A stretch of 64,000 nucleotides of DNA from the NCBI GenBank assembly GCA_019828545.1, contig JACVRA010000144.1, forward strand, positions 62,001 through 126,000, given 5' to 3'. Both the position numbers and the translations under genes were made by a program. A model generated the notes under the pieces. The model searched no databases, had not been told where the DNA came from, and saw only the letters and a program-made list of their open reading frames with translations. This stretch comes from Paracamarosporium sp. OC-R06-R3 (taxonomy: Eukaryota > Ascomycota > Dothideomycetes > Pleosporales > Didymosphaeriaceae). This document shows, in pieces, positions 45,401 through 57,278 of this stretch. Each line of letters opens with the position of its first letter. Position 1 is the stretch's first letter.

Positions 45401-46639
45401 GTTGCGTAACGTCGAGATTGTGAATACGATGATTGTCCAAGCCGAGCTCAAGTCGTGCCTTACGGTCTGACTGAAGACCTAGTATGGCCAAGTGAAGTGA
45501 CGAGAATTTGTGCTTGTCAAGGGCGGCCTGTTCCTTATCAATCAGGTCCGTGAGAGTTGAAGTGTCAGCATTCCATATTCGCCTATGCCATGCGATATCT
45601 GCTGGGGTTCTAGTAACCATCAGTTTGAACACTTCCTAGCTCGGATCGTAAGACCTAACTCGTGATGTGTATTTGGTAGATGTGGATCGGCACCGCATCC
45701 TAGCAAAAAAGAACACATTTCCAAATGCCCTTCTCTTACGGCGAGCTTAGTTGAGTTAGCATGTAAGCTAAGGCCTGGACGTCAGACGTACATGTAGAAG
45801 ACTGTCTCCGTTAACGTCAACATCCGCAGGGGAGCTTTGCCTTCCTTCAAAATGCTTACGCAACCCGTTGACATCGCCTTGAATCACGTATAGTAGTGAT
45901 GGATGGGTGTAACGAAGTTTCAGTGGCGCTGTTAACATGGCACGAGGATCAGGTGCGTGTCCCAAGATGCGTGAATAGAAGGATCTCTGAAGGAACCAGT
46001 CGGGCAATACGTGAACTGAATGAACGAAAGGCTCATTCAGCTGCAATGGTATTCTAGATCCCGCAGTGGGCTCCTCAATCAGCGATATAATTGGGTTCGC
46101 TAGTTGCTTCTGCCTTTGCAGCGGAATCTGTGACGTGAAAGATCCCTTAAGCTCCTGTACATCTTGGACATTTGACGTGCTTTTCACATTGATCGAGGCT
46201 ATAAGGACTTGTAATGATTCTCGTAACCGCCGCAGATCGTGAAGCTTTGATGCAAGGCTCTTGGTCAGACTGCGGACTTGCGCCTCTCGCACTGGCTGTG
46301 CGTTCGATATTCCGAGTCTCAGACCGTTTAAGTGAGAACAAAGCAACATTGCTTTACGCATGATATGTCCTAAACCTGTAACCGTTAGCAGGTTTGCGGA
46401 TGTTGCCTCATGGATAGTGTTATCAAACCGATAGTATTTGCCCCATAATGTGCTTTATATAGACCTTGAAAGTTGTCCAGTGATATCAGCAATTGCGTAA
46501 AACGTTCTAATTCGTTCGAAATCTCATGGGCCACCTCTGGTGTGCTTCTAGCTTTTAACAAAGGCCGTATAGCCTCCAACAGCGTATTTCCAACTACTAT
46601 CGTTGCAGCAGTGCTGGCTTTGAGGCCTAGCGGATCCAT
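42440..46639 (-). CDS. Large ankyrin-repeat protein with fungal N-terminal domain and membrane segments (8 exons, about 1263 aa; tentative 3' part)
   Basis: Exons (minus): 46639-46465, 46375-45792, 45745-45660, 45609-44091, 44040-43901, 43850-43117, 43055-42767 and 42704-42440. The N terminus (MDPLGLKASTAATIVVGNTL) resembles the helical N-terminal domain of fungal STAND/NACHT proteins. Ankyrin repeats are plain: LAVREGHLEMCSFLLGCGAD, NTHH/ETPADIAW across intron 3, DYVGFTPLDLL and GRTPTHLAIQSF. Hydrophobic segments follow: ISLTVGLGMIYATMVTTW, then two near the end of exon 6 (VLWTLIGVMTVCSGPLL and IGGLIVATLTLVWMSAM). Introns 1-4 are well supported; intron 5 (50 nt) is chosen on phase and size. 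Exon 6 could simply end at a TGA at 43106. A good GTGAGC donor 10 bases earlier instead joins in frame to exons 7-8, which lack their own ATG. Role unknown; ankyrins suggest a protein partner at a membrane. Confidence 0.65.
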
Positions 46640-48557
46640 TCTCTGATGCGTTATACCTTTGATGAGCGAGGAAAAGGGGACCGAAAGCGGTCAGGCTGTG
46701 AAGGGCTTGATAAATATCGGCAGGCAAGGCTGAAATGGGCATAGCCGCAGCTTCATGCATGCAAATGTTCTGCAGCCGAAGCATCCTCTATTCCATTGGT
46801 CAACCTGGCATCACATGCTGTGCCAATGCCACTTCAGATCACTGCCTGATAGCGACTTCCGGTGAAATGTTTTGGGTGGCATTTGTCTTGCTGCTTCTGG
46901 TCCAGATTTTATGTCGTCTATATTAAACAATGTGCCATGGCTCCGGTTAGACATGAGTGGCCACAATAGAAAAGATTGAAAAATTGATATATGCGGTGTT
47001 TTAGTCCACATATAATCGTTCTTTTGGCCGTCCGCCCGAGCAAGATGGGTGAAGGTGAGTAGTCGTGTTTCTCATGAACGTTCTCAAAATGGCGGCTTTA
47101 GGTTATGTTGGAAGAGGTCCTATTGATTACGTTCATTTTGAAAGCTAGGCTCACGTTACTGCTCATCCTAAATGGCGACCAGTCGCTCAACGCGGAAGCC
47201 CTCATGAGGCATACTACTGAGTAATGCGAGACTGCTCCAACACTGAGGCAGCGTTTAGTGAAGCAGACGCCTGAAGTCCACAGAATGAATTCGAAATAGC
47301 CTAATAATTTGATCTAGGCACAACGCATCTAAATTCAAGTTCGAAATTCACAGAAGTGAGTGTGGACGAGATCGGATACCCTACAATCAAATGCCCATCC
47401 CTTCCCCAACCCGCTAGCTAAACCCAGCATAGCCCCGCTGACTAACCATCCCATCTCGCAAAACCCTTCGCATCCCGCACGTGCAACCTCCACCCATACA
47501 ACACCATACCCCCAAACTACGATAGCCCAATCATACAACGTGTTCCAGGCTTCAAATCAAGCCCCTCCACGGACCCTTCATCAACTCTAGATAGCTCACC
47601 CAGACACAAAACCCCCAGTCTCCTGCCTCGCTCGATCCGCTGCCCCCATCAGCAGACCTAGAGCTGGATACGCCCACCTCACCGTGGCCCGTACGAGACA
47701 AGAGAAACCCCCACCCGACGATCTTTGAGTACGGAGCCGCGCCGCTTCCCTGCCGGTCTTTCGTAATTATTTGTCGAGACATGCTCATTTCTCTTTTCTC
47801 TGATCATGCACGTGTGACTGGAGCGGAGATTGAGTCCTCTGCGGGACTTGATTCGAGGTCGTGTCATGCGTCTGTCTGGCCCTTTTGTGTCCGGATGATT
47901 GATGATTGATGATTGATGATTGATGATTTGTGTGGGGTGATGTCGTGTTGTGTTCTCGAACCCCATGTTCTACATCACAGTCCCAGAAAAGATTTGATTG
48001 CATGCGGTGAATAGCAATGCTTGTATACAGGCTCTAGGCTATGAATATGAGCAACGTAAAGTCCCGATTCTGGATGGACAGGTCTGTGTATAGGTCCCGA
48101 GTCCGCAAGCGCCCAATTAAACTCCCCCTCATTCCATTCCCATTCCCATTCAAGCCCATCCGTCCCACGCATATATTGTAAAGAACGCCCCAAGAAACAA
48201 GCACCAAGGACCTAGCCAGCTAATGCACGCTTTAACGCCGAAAAAATAAGAAAGAGCAAGTTGAGACTGCTTTGGTCTTCAAAGTGAGTAAGTACATATA
48301 CGCAGCAGCTAAGATGAATGCTGGATCGTTCTTTGATACACAGTTCCTGCCGCGTTGCAGGAACGACTACCTTCCTGTTCCTGCCTACCCGCCTGTCTTT
48401 TCCGTTCGTTCCGAGACCCCCAAGATAGTGACGTGACTGAGGAGATGATATGCGAAGAGTGAGAGATGGGTATAGTTAGATCGTGATGTTACGGCGACAC
48501 AACAGTCACCAGGAGAAAAACAAAAGAAATAAGGAATACAAAGTACGGAAAGACACC
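46640..48557. other. Intergenic stretch with a heptanucleotide repeat
   Basis: About 1.9 kb between the ankyrin gene start and the Ssh4-like gene end. It holds the (GATGATT)5 array and, near 48135, a run of CATTCC-like units. C/A-rich DNA at 47390-47680 gives a 76-codon chance frame. No supported gene. Confidence 0.5.
47894..47928. repeat. (GATGATT)5 minisatellite
   Basis: Five perfect tandem copies of a seven-base unit in non-coding DNA. Confidence 0.95.
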
Positions 48558-50281
48558 TTATGACCTTGACCGGTTGGGTCCCCGTCGTGTCCGCGATGTT
48601 TCTGTAGCACTGCGGACACGAACCTGTGGCGGGTCCGATGCAGGTGAATCGCGCACTGCGGCGTCATAGCTAGGTATAGGTGGGCTGCCTCGTCGAGCTT
48701 GTTGTGGCTGTGGGGCGTGTATGAGCGGCGCGCGTTCTTCCCAGTAGCTGTCGGCATGGCTGGCGGCGCTGCTTAGGTTTGGAGAGCCTACTGGACTGGT
48801 GTACTCTGGAGGGAGCTCGCCAGGTTGGAGGAATCCAAGGCCGTGCACGGCTTCGTGCCTAGCTGCTTCTGCGCTCGTTCCCTCGCCAACATCGTACTCT
48901 TCGTTCGAATCTACCAGACTCAGCTGTGCCAATGAAATATCAGTTGGGCTACGCTGCGGACCAGGACTTGTAGGTTGATGCCGACCGAGGCGCATTTGCT
49001 GGCTGCTTGTCCGTGCATGTCCAAATCCAGCAGAGATGTAATTCCCAGCCATACCTTCTCTTACACCTTCGCGACCGCTGTCCAGTAATATAGACCCTTG
49101 TTCGCTGCCATACGGAGGCGGGGGAGCCAAACTGCCTGTCATAGGAGCCAGCCCCCACTTCTTCACGTTCGCCTCGATGAAAACAAAGCCCATTTGACCA
49201 AAATTAACATGTACTTGACAAGGACCATTAGCGCCGACCGTGGGGAAGAAATTCTGGGTTTTGAGACCGTGGGCCACATCATCCAGCTTCTTCCCGTTGC
49301 GTGTGAAGAAAATCGTGCCTGTGCGAGGTCGATATCCTACTCCGATAACGTCTCCTTGTACGTAAGCGGGACCGTAAGATGTAGGTGTGAACGGTTGATT
49401 GTGTCGCCGTGAGCCGTAAGATGTATACGCTATTGAATATTTGTGGAAGCCTACAACAGCGTCAGCAGTTAAAATAATCGACATTTGGTTGAGACGCACC
49501 AGGTAGCCTGAATAATGGGTACGGTTTTGTAGTCACACCAATGGCAATGTTGGTGTTGTCCGGCTTATCGTAAATCTTGGCCTCCCAATAGTACACCTCG
49601 TTTTGCTTCGGTATCGGTAGGTTGCTCTGCACGCTGCATTCCGAGTCGAAGAACTCTATCTCAGTCCGGCCTTCCACGAAGCAATTTGCGATTTCGAGTT
49701 CCGGCTCGAATTCCCAAGCCGACACGCCCTTCTCTTGTATTGCCAAGAACTGCGATAAGGAGATGTCTGTTTGTACGGACTCTGGCGGATTGGCTTGGAT
49801 GAAGGCTGCAACATGTTAGTAAGATTTCCGATATCGCGATATATAGCATCCGTATTCTCTGGAGGCTGTAGGTCGACGTACCTTTCGCCCTCAGGTATTC
49901 GGTTCTTTGTATGTCGTCCATTTCCTCGAGCGCCTCGGCCTCCTCCTTCGCGAACTGCTGCTCGTCATCGTACTCTCCGGGCCGCGATAACCTGTCCAAG
50001 AAGATGCGACCCTGTTGCGTGTATCGGAAGTAATAGACAATGGCGGCGATGATGAGTATGAATCCCGCAGCGCCTAGCACGGAAAATATGCCGATCATGA
50101 TGCCTTTGACGGTGGAAGACACATCGTTGATGCTGCCTTGTATCCGTACGGGATCGTGGTACGTGGGGTGTGAAGTCTTGTTCACGTCGGCGGGTTGCGC
50201 GGCGTGTGTATGCAAGTTGCGGTACATTCTGTAGAGAGTCGTTGGCGGCGAGAGTGCCTGCTGGGCGTCCGGCGCCGACAT
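48558..50281 (-). CDS. SSH4: Ssh4/Ear1-like SPRY-domain membrane protein, Rsp5 ubiquitin-ligase adaptor (3 exons, 532 aa)
   Basis: Exons (minus) 50281-49882, 49805-49500 and 49450-48558, with introns of 76 and 49 nt. A short lumenal N terminus leads to one membrane helix (about residues 60-85, IMIGIFSVLGAAGFILIIAA). A helical linker rich in Glu precedes a SPRY domain, with EVYYWEAKIYD, NIAIGVTTKPYP, GDVIGVGYRPRTGTIFFTRNG and NGPCQVHVNFGQMGFVF. This order is that of yeast Ssh4 and Ear1, which bring the ligase Rsp5 to vacuolar and endosomal membrane proteins for degradation. The C-terminal 200 residues are Pro/Ser-rich and hold PPPYG, PPEYTS and PPIPSYD; the first two are PPxY-type motifs that bind Rsp5 WW domains. 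All parts are present, and the reading frame is intact. Confidence 0.92.
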
Positions 50282-51917
50282 TATGAGGGACCGGTATGCG
50301 ATGGACTTGTCGGAGGTGGTCGTGACTTGGTCCTCTTAGGTGGATGACGGGTAGCGGGTGTGGCTGCGGTGTGGTGAATGCAGCGGGGGCCAGCCAAGTG
50401 CCTGGTGACGTACGGACGCGAAGACGCCGGGTGTGGCGACGGGGGATAGCGATGGCGCGTGCGATAAGGGAAGAGACGCCAGCGACGGTGGAGGGCAGCG
50501 TCGGCGGGACGGTGGAGAGGATGCGAGCGCTCAGGAGCGTGCAGCGCGGGTGGATGTATCGTCGTCGACAAGACTGAGACAGTTCGAGGCAGTCGACGCT
50601 ACCGGCTCTGGCCAAGCCCTTGCCACCTCCACCCAGCGCAACCATGCGACGGTTAACTCCGATTCCTCAACACGCCGGGAGTCAGACTGCAAAGTCCTTC
50701 GACGCGTTTTCCGTCGGCCTCTGCCTTTTGCCCACGCACAGTTCCACGCCTGCTCTGTAGGGAGGGCCTCTATCTCTGCCTGCTGGGCCGTTGTCGTTTG
50801 GCCAGAAGCCCTATCGCTATGCGCCGCAACCCAGGCCCGTCTCGCCTCCCAGCTGCCAGTGCACCGCAACCCTGCATGGAGCGAGCCTTGCAGCGCGAAA
50901 TTGAGCCCCACGTCCTTTGTGCGCCCTCGAGACGCGCGGTAGCAGCATGTTGCGAGGACAGCACCGTTGCGCCTTTTGCCCTGCGGCATGCGCTCTCCAA
51001 TCATGTTTCCGACCCCATTCAGCCAGGCACCGCATCCTGGAGCGTCGCGCATTCTTGAAACGTCAGCGCTCAGTGCATTGAAGACCCGCCCAGTGCACGG
51101 TGCTATGAATAGATGCAGCACTTCGCACCTATGCTTTGGCCTCCACGCTGCCCATCATGCGCTATCATCGTGGATACGATTGGCATGTATAACGCGTGCC
51201 GTGTGCTCTCGACGTTCGTACCTTGCATACAATTACAGTGCCCTTGCCTTAGTGTACCATCAATTAAGACATGGAAATTGCACTTCATTCTGAACGGCCG
51301 TGTACATCGCATCCAGCTGCGCCTTTATGAAAATCGAGGTTTCCATGGTATGCACAATAATGGCCAATCAATACTCAGGATAAACGAGCGAGGCAACTTG
51401 ATATGACGCCGTCCGCAGCAATGTCACGGAATACAAGCCTCCTGACGTCAGATCATGCCTGCGCTCGAGTCTTGCCGATACCAAGACTCGTTGAAACCAA
51501 GCCCCTAGATCCTTAGGCGTTACGCTCCATCCTACGCGCGGTTCAATTGCCTGTGTAGACTTCTGCTTAACTAATTTGTTCTCGGCATATCTCCGTATAC
51601 GAATTCGAGCTTCCCCGGACTCTAATCCTATCCTAGAAGCATGTCGAAGCACAGCCTGTCACCATGGCTTGGTAACCCAAACCCCATAGGCTTGAACTGA
51701 ATAGGATGGTCGAAATCTAAACGTAGATCGAGACTTGAGTAGGACTGCACCGAGTATACTACCGGTATAGAACTTTACATGACTTAGCTCGGCTGCAAGG
51801 CCCCCAAGTCAAAGGCCCCATGCCAAAATCTCCCAATTCAAGGCCTCCAAGCCAAGGCACCCGAGTCATAAAGAAAGAGCACCGCACCTCCCGCCCTCAA
51901 AGCATCGCAAAAACAAT
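50282..51917. other. Divergent promoter region
   Basis: About 1.6 kb between the Ssh4-like gene (minus) and the secreted glycoprotein gene (plus). The Ssh4 side is GC-rich; the other side ends in degenerate AAGGCC-type repeats near 51800-51860. A 196-codon minus frame (50531-51121) lacks protein character. Confidence 0.5.
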
Positions 51918-52952
51918 ATGTTCACCCACGCCCTCGTAGCCCTGGCCCTCGCGGCCCTCCGCGTCAAAGCCCAAAACCAAACCACAAATTCCACCATAGG
52001 CCTACCGAAGTGCTTTGTTCCTGGCGGCTACGACTATGTCAACGCGACCGGCAACACGACCATTCCGGGCTTTACGCCCCCAGGCTGGGACCCTCGAGAC
52101 TGGACTCTACATTTTGGCCTCAAGGACATACGAAATGCGACCTCGAATAGTAGCCAAGAATGGCCACTCATGTGGATATCGTCCTCTGCCGAAGACGACG
52201 AACTAGACTCGCCGGAGCTTCCGTACATAGGATGTGCGGTGACTATGTCGTTTGACGAGGGAAGGACGAGCACAGGGGACATCGGAAAAGGCGATGGGTG
52301 CAAGGGCGTGTTCAGCGAGAAGTGCTTCAATGCACTGCAGCAGCGCGCCAAAGGCTCTGCTTTGGCTCGAGCTCAGGCACGGCATAGTGGGGGAGACGTT
52401 TCGACGGCCAAGCTGTGCATGGATATGGTGGACTTCGGCAGGGACGACTGCGAGGATGAGGAGAGATGGACTGGGCTGGGTGCGAATCGTAAGCTATTTT
52501 CCCTTTCCCGTTGCCTTTCTCCCTTCTTGCAAATACATCCTGGGAATGTCGGTGCTGATGGTGCGTGGATAGACATCTTCGGTAACGGGACATTTGGCTC
52601 CAACGGCACAGACGGATGCGGAGAGCCTGGCGTTGCAAGTGACAGTATTATCCGCACTAACGATGCGGTGACGCTTATTTTCAGCGATGGCTACGATAAC
52701 TTCACTGACTACGATCGACACGTGAAGACGGCGGCCTCCTATATGTTGATCGCATGGCAAAGAAACCAGAGCGGTACGGAGAATGCATGGAGCGATGCAA
52801 GATTAGTATGTCCCAAACTGGATCAATTTGAGCAAGGGAGTCGTGTACCTGAGTCTGATTCTGAGCCTGGGTCTGGAGCGGTAACGGTGAGGAGCCCAGG
52901 CAACGTTATTTTGGTGGCCTTATTAGGCGGCGTGATGGCGATGACCTTGTAA
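51918..52952 (+). CDS. Secreted, probably GPI-anchored glycoprotein (2 exons, 316 aa)
   Basis: Exons 51918-52488 and 52573-52952. The 84-nt intron (GTAAGC...GTGCTGATGG...TAG) is a multiple of three and contains no in-frame stop, so the unspliced frame is also open (344 aa). A signal peptide (MFTHALVALALAALRVKAQ) is followed by many N-glycosylation sequons (NQT, NTT, NAT, NST, NGT, NFT), an acidic region and several cysteines. The C terminus (RSPGNVILVALLGGVMAMTL, just after a Ser/Gly-rich stretch) looks like a GPI-attachment signal. This fits a cell-wall or plasma-membrane surface protein. I do not recognise the family. Spliced or unspliced is unresolved, but the intron signals are good and the intron-encoded peptide is unlike the surrounding protein. 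Confidence 0.8.
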   Translation: MFTHALVALALAALRVKAQNQTTNSTIGLPKCFVPGGYDYVNATGNTTIPGFTPPGWDPRDWTLHFGLKDIRNATSNSSQEWPLMWISSSAEDDELDSPELPYIGCAVTMSFDEGRTSTGDIGKGDGCKGVFSEKCFNALQQRAKGSALARAQARHSGGDVSTAKLCMDMVDFGRDDCEDEERWTGLGANRKLFSLSRCLSPFLQIHPGNVGADGAWIDIFGNGTFGSNGTDGCGEPGVASDSIIRTNDAVTLIFSDGYDNFTDYDRHVKTAASYMLIAWQRNQSGTENAWSDARLVCPKLDQFEQGSRVPESDSEPGSGAVTVRSPGNVILVALLGGVMAMTL

Positions 52953-53459
52953 TGCGCGACCTGAAGAGAGTGTCGGGTCGTGATGGCAAAGGTACCAGGA
53001 AAGTATCCCAACGTCATCATTCTCCGTCAGGAATCTGGAATTGTTTCCTTCCAACACAAGAAACAGTAAATGGCAATGTATTACACGTGGCCTACGCACC
53101 ACGCTTTTGCACACAGATGGAAGTAGGGTCAGTGAAGAGTGACGCTGGCCTCTTACAAACGCTACCCGAAGAAAAAAACTGGGATTAAGCGGAGGACCAC
53201 ATCATTTGACGTGGAATTAAACCCATGGAGTCTAGTGGTAGCATACAGTTGTCGGTTACCTTGCCGAGTGAAGACTTCAGCAAGGGCGCACTCGACGTGA
53301 TGTCTCGTATCATAGTAACTGATTTTGCGAGTTATCAGCCAAAATAGACTTTGTCTTTTAAAAGTGCTCGTTACATTCGTGATAATCATTTATTCTCTCC
53401 TATCTCTAATAGTCCTGAGCATTGAGATACTTGTTCACTACCTCCTAACATCCCACCCA
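52953..53459. other. Convergent 3' spacer
   Basis: Lies between the ends of the glycoprotein gene (plus) and the sugar transporter gene (minus). No ORF or repeat is supported. Confidence 0.5.
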
Positions 53460-55231
53460 TCAAACTCTTCCCTCCACACTCTGATTCCTGTTTAGAGCGC
53501 TGGGCATCTCCTCCATCTGCACACCAACTGCCTTCTCGCCCTCCACATCCAACACTTCGGACAGTCCACCATGACCCCTCGTCATTTCCGCGCCCTTTCG
53601 TCCGATAAGGTACCAAGGCAAGTTGAACAGTTCGTCCATGGCCTCGAGACTCTTTCCTGAAGTCTCAGGGAGGAAGAACCACACCCAAGCAAGACCAATA
53701 GCGGTAACCACGCTGAAGAACAGCATGGTCCCGCCATGCGTCATGGAGATGAACATAAGGGGGACAGCCTTCGAATTTCCGTATTGGTTGACGAAATGGA
53801 ACGTCATGGCAATACTGCCACCCAAGGCACGTAGTCGTAGAGGATAGATTTCCGAATTAATCAGGTATTGGATGCTGTTCCAGCCTAGTGCCCATCCGAA
53901 GCCACTGAAATAAATCATCACAATTGCTCCGGTTGCAGCGTGTTTCATACTGGACGATTGAGGGGCATCTTTGTCACCAACGCTCTTGTCGACGAAGAGG
54001 AAGATGGCCATGTAGAGCATGGAAAGTAACTGCAGCGTAATGCCACTGGAGAGAGCACGCTTGCGGCCAATGAAGTCGATGAGGAAGAAGGCGCAGAGCA
54101 AGCTAGAGATGAGCTTTACGAGGCCAAAGATTGCGGTTGCGAAGAGCTTCTCTCTTTGGCCGGTCGTTCCCATCATCTCAAAATACTGCGGGGCGTATAT
54201 CGTGATTGAGTTTGCTCCGGACCATTGAGATAATAGCTGGGAGAAGATACTGAGTTGAATGCGATAGAGATTGGCCTTGCTGGAGAATAGTTCCCGGATC
54301 GGGCCCAACCATGTAGTGCCCATAGTAGCCTCCCTCTCACGGTTGAGCTGATCATTGATATCCAGAATCTCTGACACAACGTAGGGATGGTCTGCTGGAA
54401 GCTGACGCAGTTGCGACAAGTTCTTAAGAGCTTCTTCATGGCGTCCAACCTTGATGAGCCAACGCGGAGATTCCTTGCTGAGGAATGAGAGAGTGAAGAT
54501 GATACCAGCGAACATGAGGTGCATGCTGTTAGGTACTAGCCACTGAGTATCCGTCTCGCTCGAGATGTGTATCGAAGATCCCCAAGAAGCAAAGTAAGCA
54601 AGCATGATGCCGCTGCGCAATATGTTAGCGTTTACTTGATTGTGGCTGTATTGAAAACTTACAGATAAACCGCACCTGCAAAGGCGCATACGCAGAGACC
54701 ACGAATAGCTCTGGGCGCAGTCTCCGCCAGGTATGTGGGGGCAACGACTGTGGTTTGTCCGATACCGATACCAGCGATGAAACGTCCGGCATATACCATA
54801 CCGATACTTCCTGTCGATGCGCTCCCGAGGAATATTCCAATACCGAGAACCCAAAGGCAGCAAAGAAGGCGCACGGCCCAAATACGTCCAATCTTGTCGG
54901 TCAGGTAGAACGCAATGAGCGAGCCCAATATTGAGCCCATCTGCACCATGGATGTGATGTTAGACAGTAACTCGGCTTTTTCGTGCTCAGATTTGTTCGG
55001 GTCTTCCAACCCGAATTTGTTGATGAAAGGGGTAAGCTCTGCAGTAGTACCGATGAGACCCTCATCAATACCTCGTGCAGCGCCCATCAATCCGAAGACT
55101 GTACGAGTATATTAGCTAAAATGCTCAGCCTTGCAACAGAGGCTGTTCTTACCAAAGACGCCATACCATAGTCTCCAGTTGAGCGCCTCTTTAGGCGTGT
55201 CCTTGAGGTTTTCTCTCCATGGATTCCACAT
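53460..55231 (-). CDS. MFS transporter, sugar/quinate-permease type (3 exons, 555 aa)
   Basis: Exons (minus) 55231-55153, 55098-54663 and 54612-53460, with introns of 54 and 50 nt. Sugar-porter signatures are complete: GLMGAARGIDEG in the first helix region, YLTDKIGRIWAVR, GRFIAGIGIGQTTVVAPTYL, KESPRWLIK, FIGRKRAL and PETSGKSLEAMDELF. The N terminus (MWNPWRENLKDTPKEALNWR) is like that of fungal quinate permeases (QutD/Qa-y), but hexose or other polyol transport cannot be excluded. Twelve membrane helices are expected in the plasma membrane with cytosolic ends. The C terminus is acidic and Glu/Met-rich. There is no neighbouring quinate-pathway enzyme in the window. Confidence 0.9.
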
Positions 55232-56221
55232 TGTGTCGGGGAGACTGATGCGAACAGAGTACCGTCGAAGAAAGATGAGCGAGCGGGGCACTTCAGCTTA
55301 TCAAGGGAGGTCACGCAGCTCCAGATGCACAGACTTCCCAGAAGGGCGGGTGTGCAAACCTTTATACCGCATGACCAAGTCCCCGCCGTGGGGTGATATG
55401 CAGAGCACGTTCGCAAAACGGAAAGCGTAGGCGCTATTACAGGGTGTTTCTCCAGGTTCTTCGATCCGACGATACAGGTCGACCCGAGCTGAAATTAGCG
55501 TATCTGACCTGGCCACCCCTAAAACGGCTATTACAACCTGATTAGGACATGTTTCAAACATGTTCTACACGTATTCTACACGTATTCTGGACATAGTTCT
55601 GATTGAATTCCTTGAGCCTTTTTCTTGCTTTTCGAATTTTGGGATTAGGGCCAGACAGGGTTGCACAGAGGCTCACCCCGCACGTATCCTTGCAGCGCAG
55701 TTCCCCACGAAATGCTTCGCAACGAGGTACGCATGACTGGCCGCGCGCCCACCGGTGTCGCACCGATAAGTGATGTTGCAACGCCGAGAAACCGGGAAGC
55801 TTCCACAACGTGCGTTAAGTGGAGCTTGACCCGTCAGATAGCCCGATCAAGAGTCCTAGGCAAGGCTTATGATACGTCACTTCGGCTGGGGCTCCAGGTT
55901 GGGGCAGTCGCTCCCCGCATGCAAGCGAAGATCTGCTGCTTGGCAATCTCAACAAGGCCCCTAAAGCATCGTGCGGGAAGCCAGCGGCCGGAGTCCGCCC
56001 GTACGATTCTAGAGCATGCTAAGGTTACTGCTTCAGGCGCATTCGCCGCAAGATTCTGCCAGTTGAAAGGTCTTGGATGAGCAAGCCGCAGACATGTTCT
56101 GCCGCTTGGGGACTGGCGACCATGGCAGACAAACCAAAGGGACAGTGTGCCTGACGTTCGACTCGATTGCAGTGCTGATCGAGCTTTCGAGCTTGCATCC
56201 AATCCTTGTGCACCTTTCTGT

Positions 56222-56254
56222 GTGAAGCCTGCGTGAAGCCTGCGTGAAGCCTGT
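56222..56254. repeat. Three tandem copies of an 11-bp unit (GTGAAGCCTGC)
   Basis: Two perfect copies and a third with one change at the last base, in gene-poor DNA. Confidence 0.9.
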
Positions 56255-57029
56255 GCGGAGGCTACTGTAAAAGCCAGGTCCAGCCCATCTCTTCAAACTG
56301 CCGTCTCTTGTGGCCGCCATTCTGGTGTATGCACACCAGCATTAGCGGCGGACGCGTTGGTTATAACTCGGTCAACTTCCGTTCCAGATGCCTGCTGCCA
56401 AGCTCCTCGGTCAACTTCCGCAAGGTTAGGAGACCCACCTCCATACTTGCGGGCAACATTGCCAGGAATGCCGTGCCAATCCATATTGACAGACGGTGGT
56501 GTGACTGGGAGACGTATCGGTAGGACCTTCGGTGCGCTGTCGGCTGTGGGTCTTGATAGCGGGTCCTGCAATGTACCAGGTATCGCCGCAGGTTGCGGGG
56601 TTCGAGCTTCGCGAACTATTGTCGTATCTAGGCTCGTTCACAATTCTTGAAAACCTTATACCGGCGAAGCTTCACGCAGTTGACCCGTTGGAAAGGTCTC
56701 AAGAATATTGGTGGTTGAATGACAGGTTCTGGCCGCCTAGGGAATTAAGCGGGGCCTCGGTGCGATTTACACCGCCTAGAGCACCGAGGCTCACGACTCA
56801 ACCGCCCGTGTGGAGTATGGGGAGTGGAGAATGGAGAGTGGAGAGTGAAAAAAGAAAGCTGAAGAGATTCGGAGGTACTTCCTGATGAGCATGGTTCATC
56901 TTCGCTTGCAGTGCACGTGGCGTGTCCTGGGGAAGGCACGACTCTCCCTCCGGGAGAAGCTCCTTGCTCGCCCAGTAAAAGGAGAACAAATTACACCGAC
57001 GACGGCCATGATTTGCACATTCGAGTAGG

Positions 57030-57278
57030 TCACATTAACTGCAAGTCATGGGGCTCTTGCCTGAAAAAGAATTGAGTGCCGTGGTGCGAAATCGTAATCG
57101 CTGAAGAAAACCCTGAACTTTCCACCGTGGGGCCCCGCTTAGTTCCTGGTATCTTGGTATTCTGTGCGAGAACGACTGAACATGCTTCCCAAACGTCGTT
57201 TTCTGTAACCTTGGAAATAATTTGTCGCAACAACTGTTCCTGAGTGGCTAAACCTCGACTCGGTGTCAGTATCGGCAC
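57030..57278 (-). pseudogene. Possible gene remnant (open frame without start or partner exons)
   Basis: The minus-strand frame reads TPSRGLATQEQLLRQIISKV and then VESSGFSSAITISHHGTQFF before stopping near 57030. It has balanced amphipathic composition, unlike the other frames here, but its first codon is not ATG (it is a GTG) and the region upstream has stops in all frames. No family is recognised. It could be a last exon of an unrecognised gene or a relic. Confidence 0.25.

Noticed and set aside
50531..51121. 196-codon minus-strand frame
   Set aside because: Arg/Ala/Trp-rich composition, no motif, lies in the GC-rich promoter of the Ssh4-like gene.
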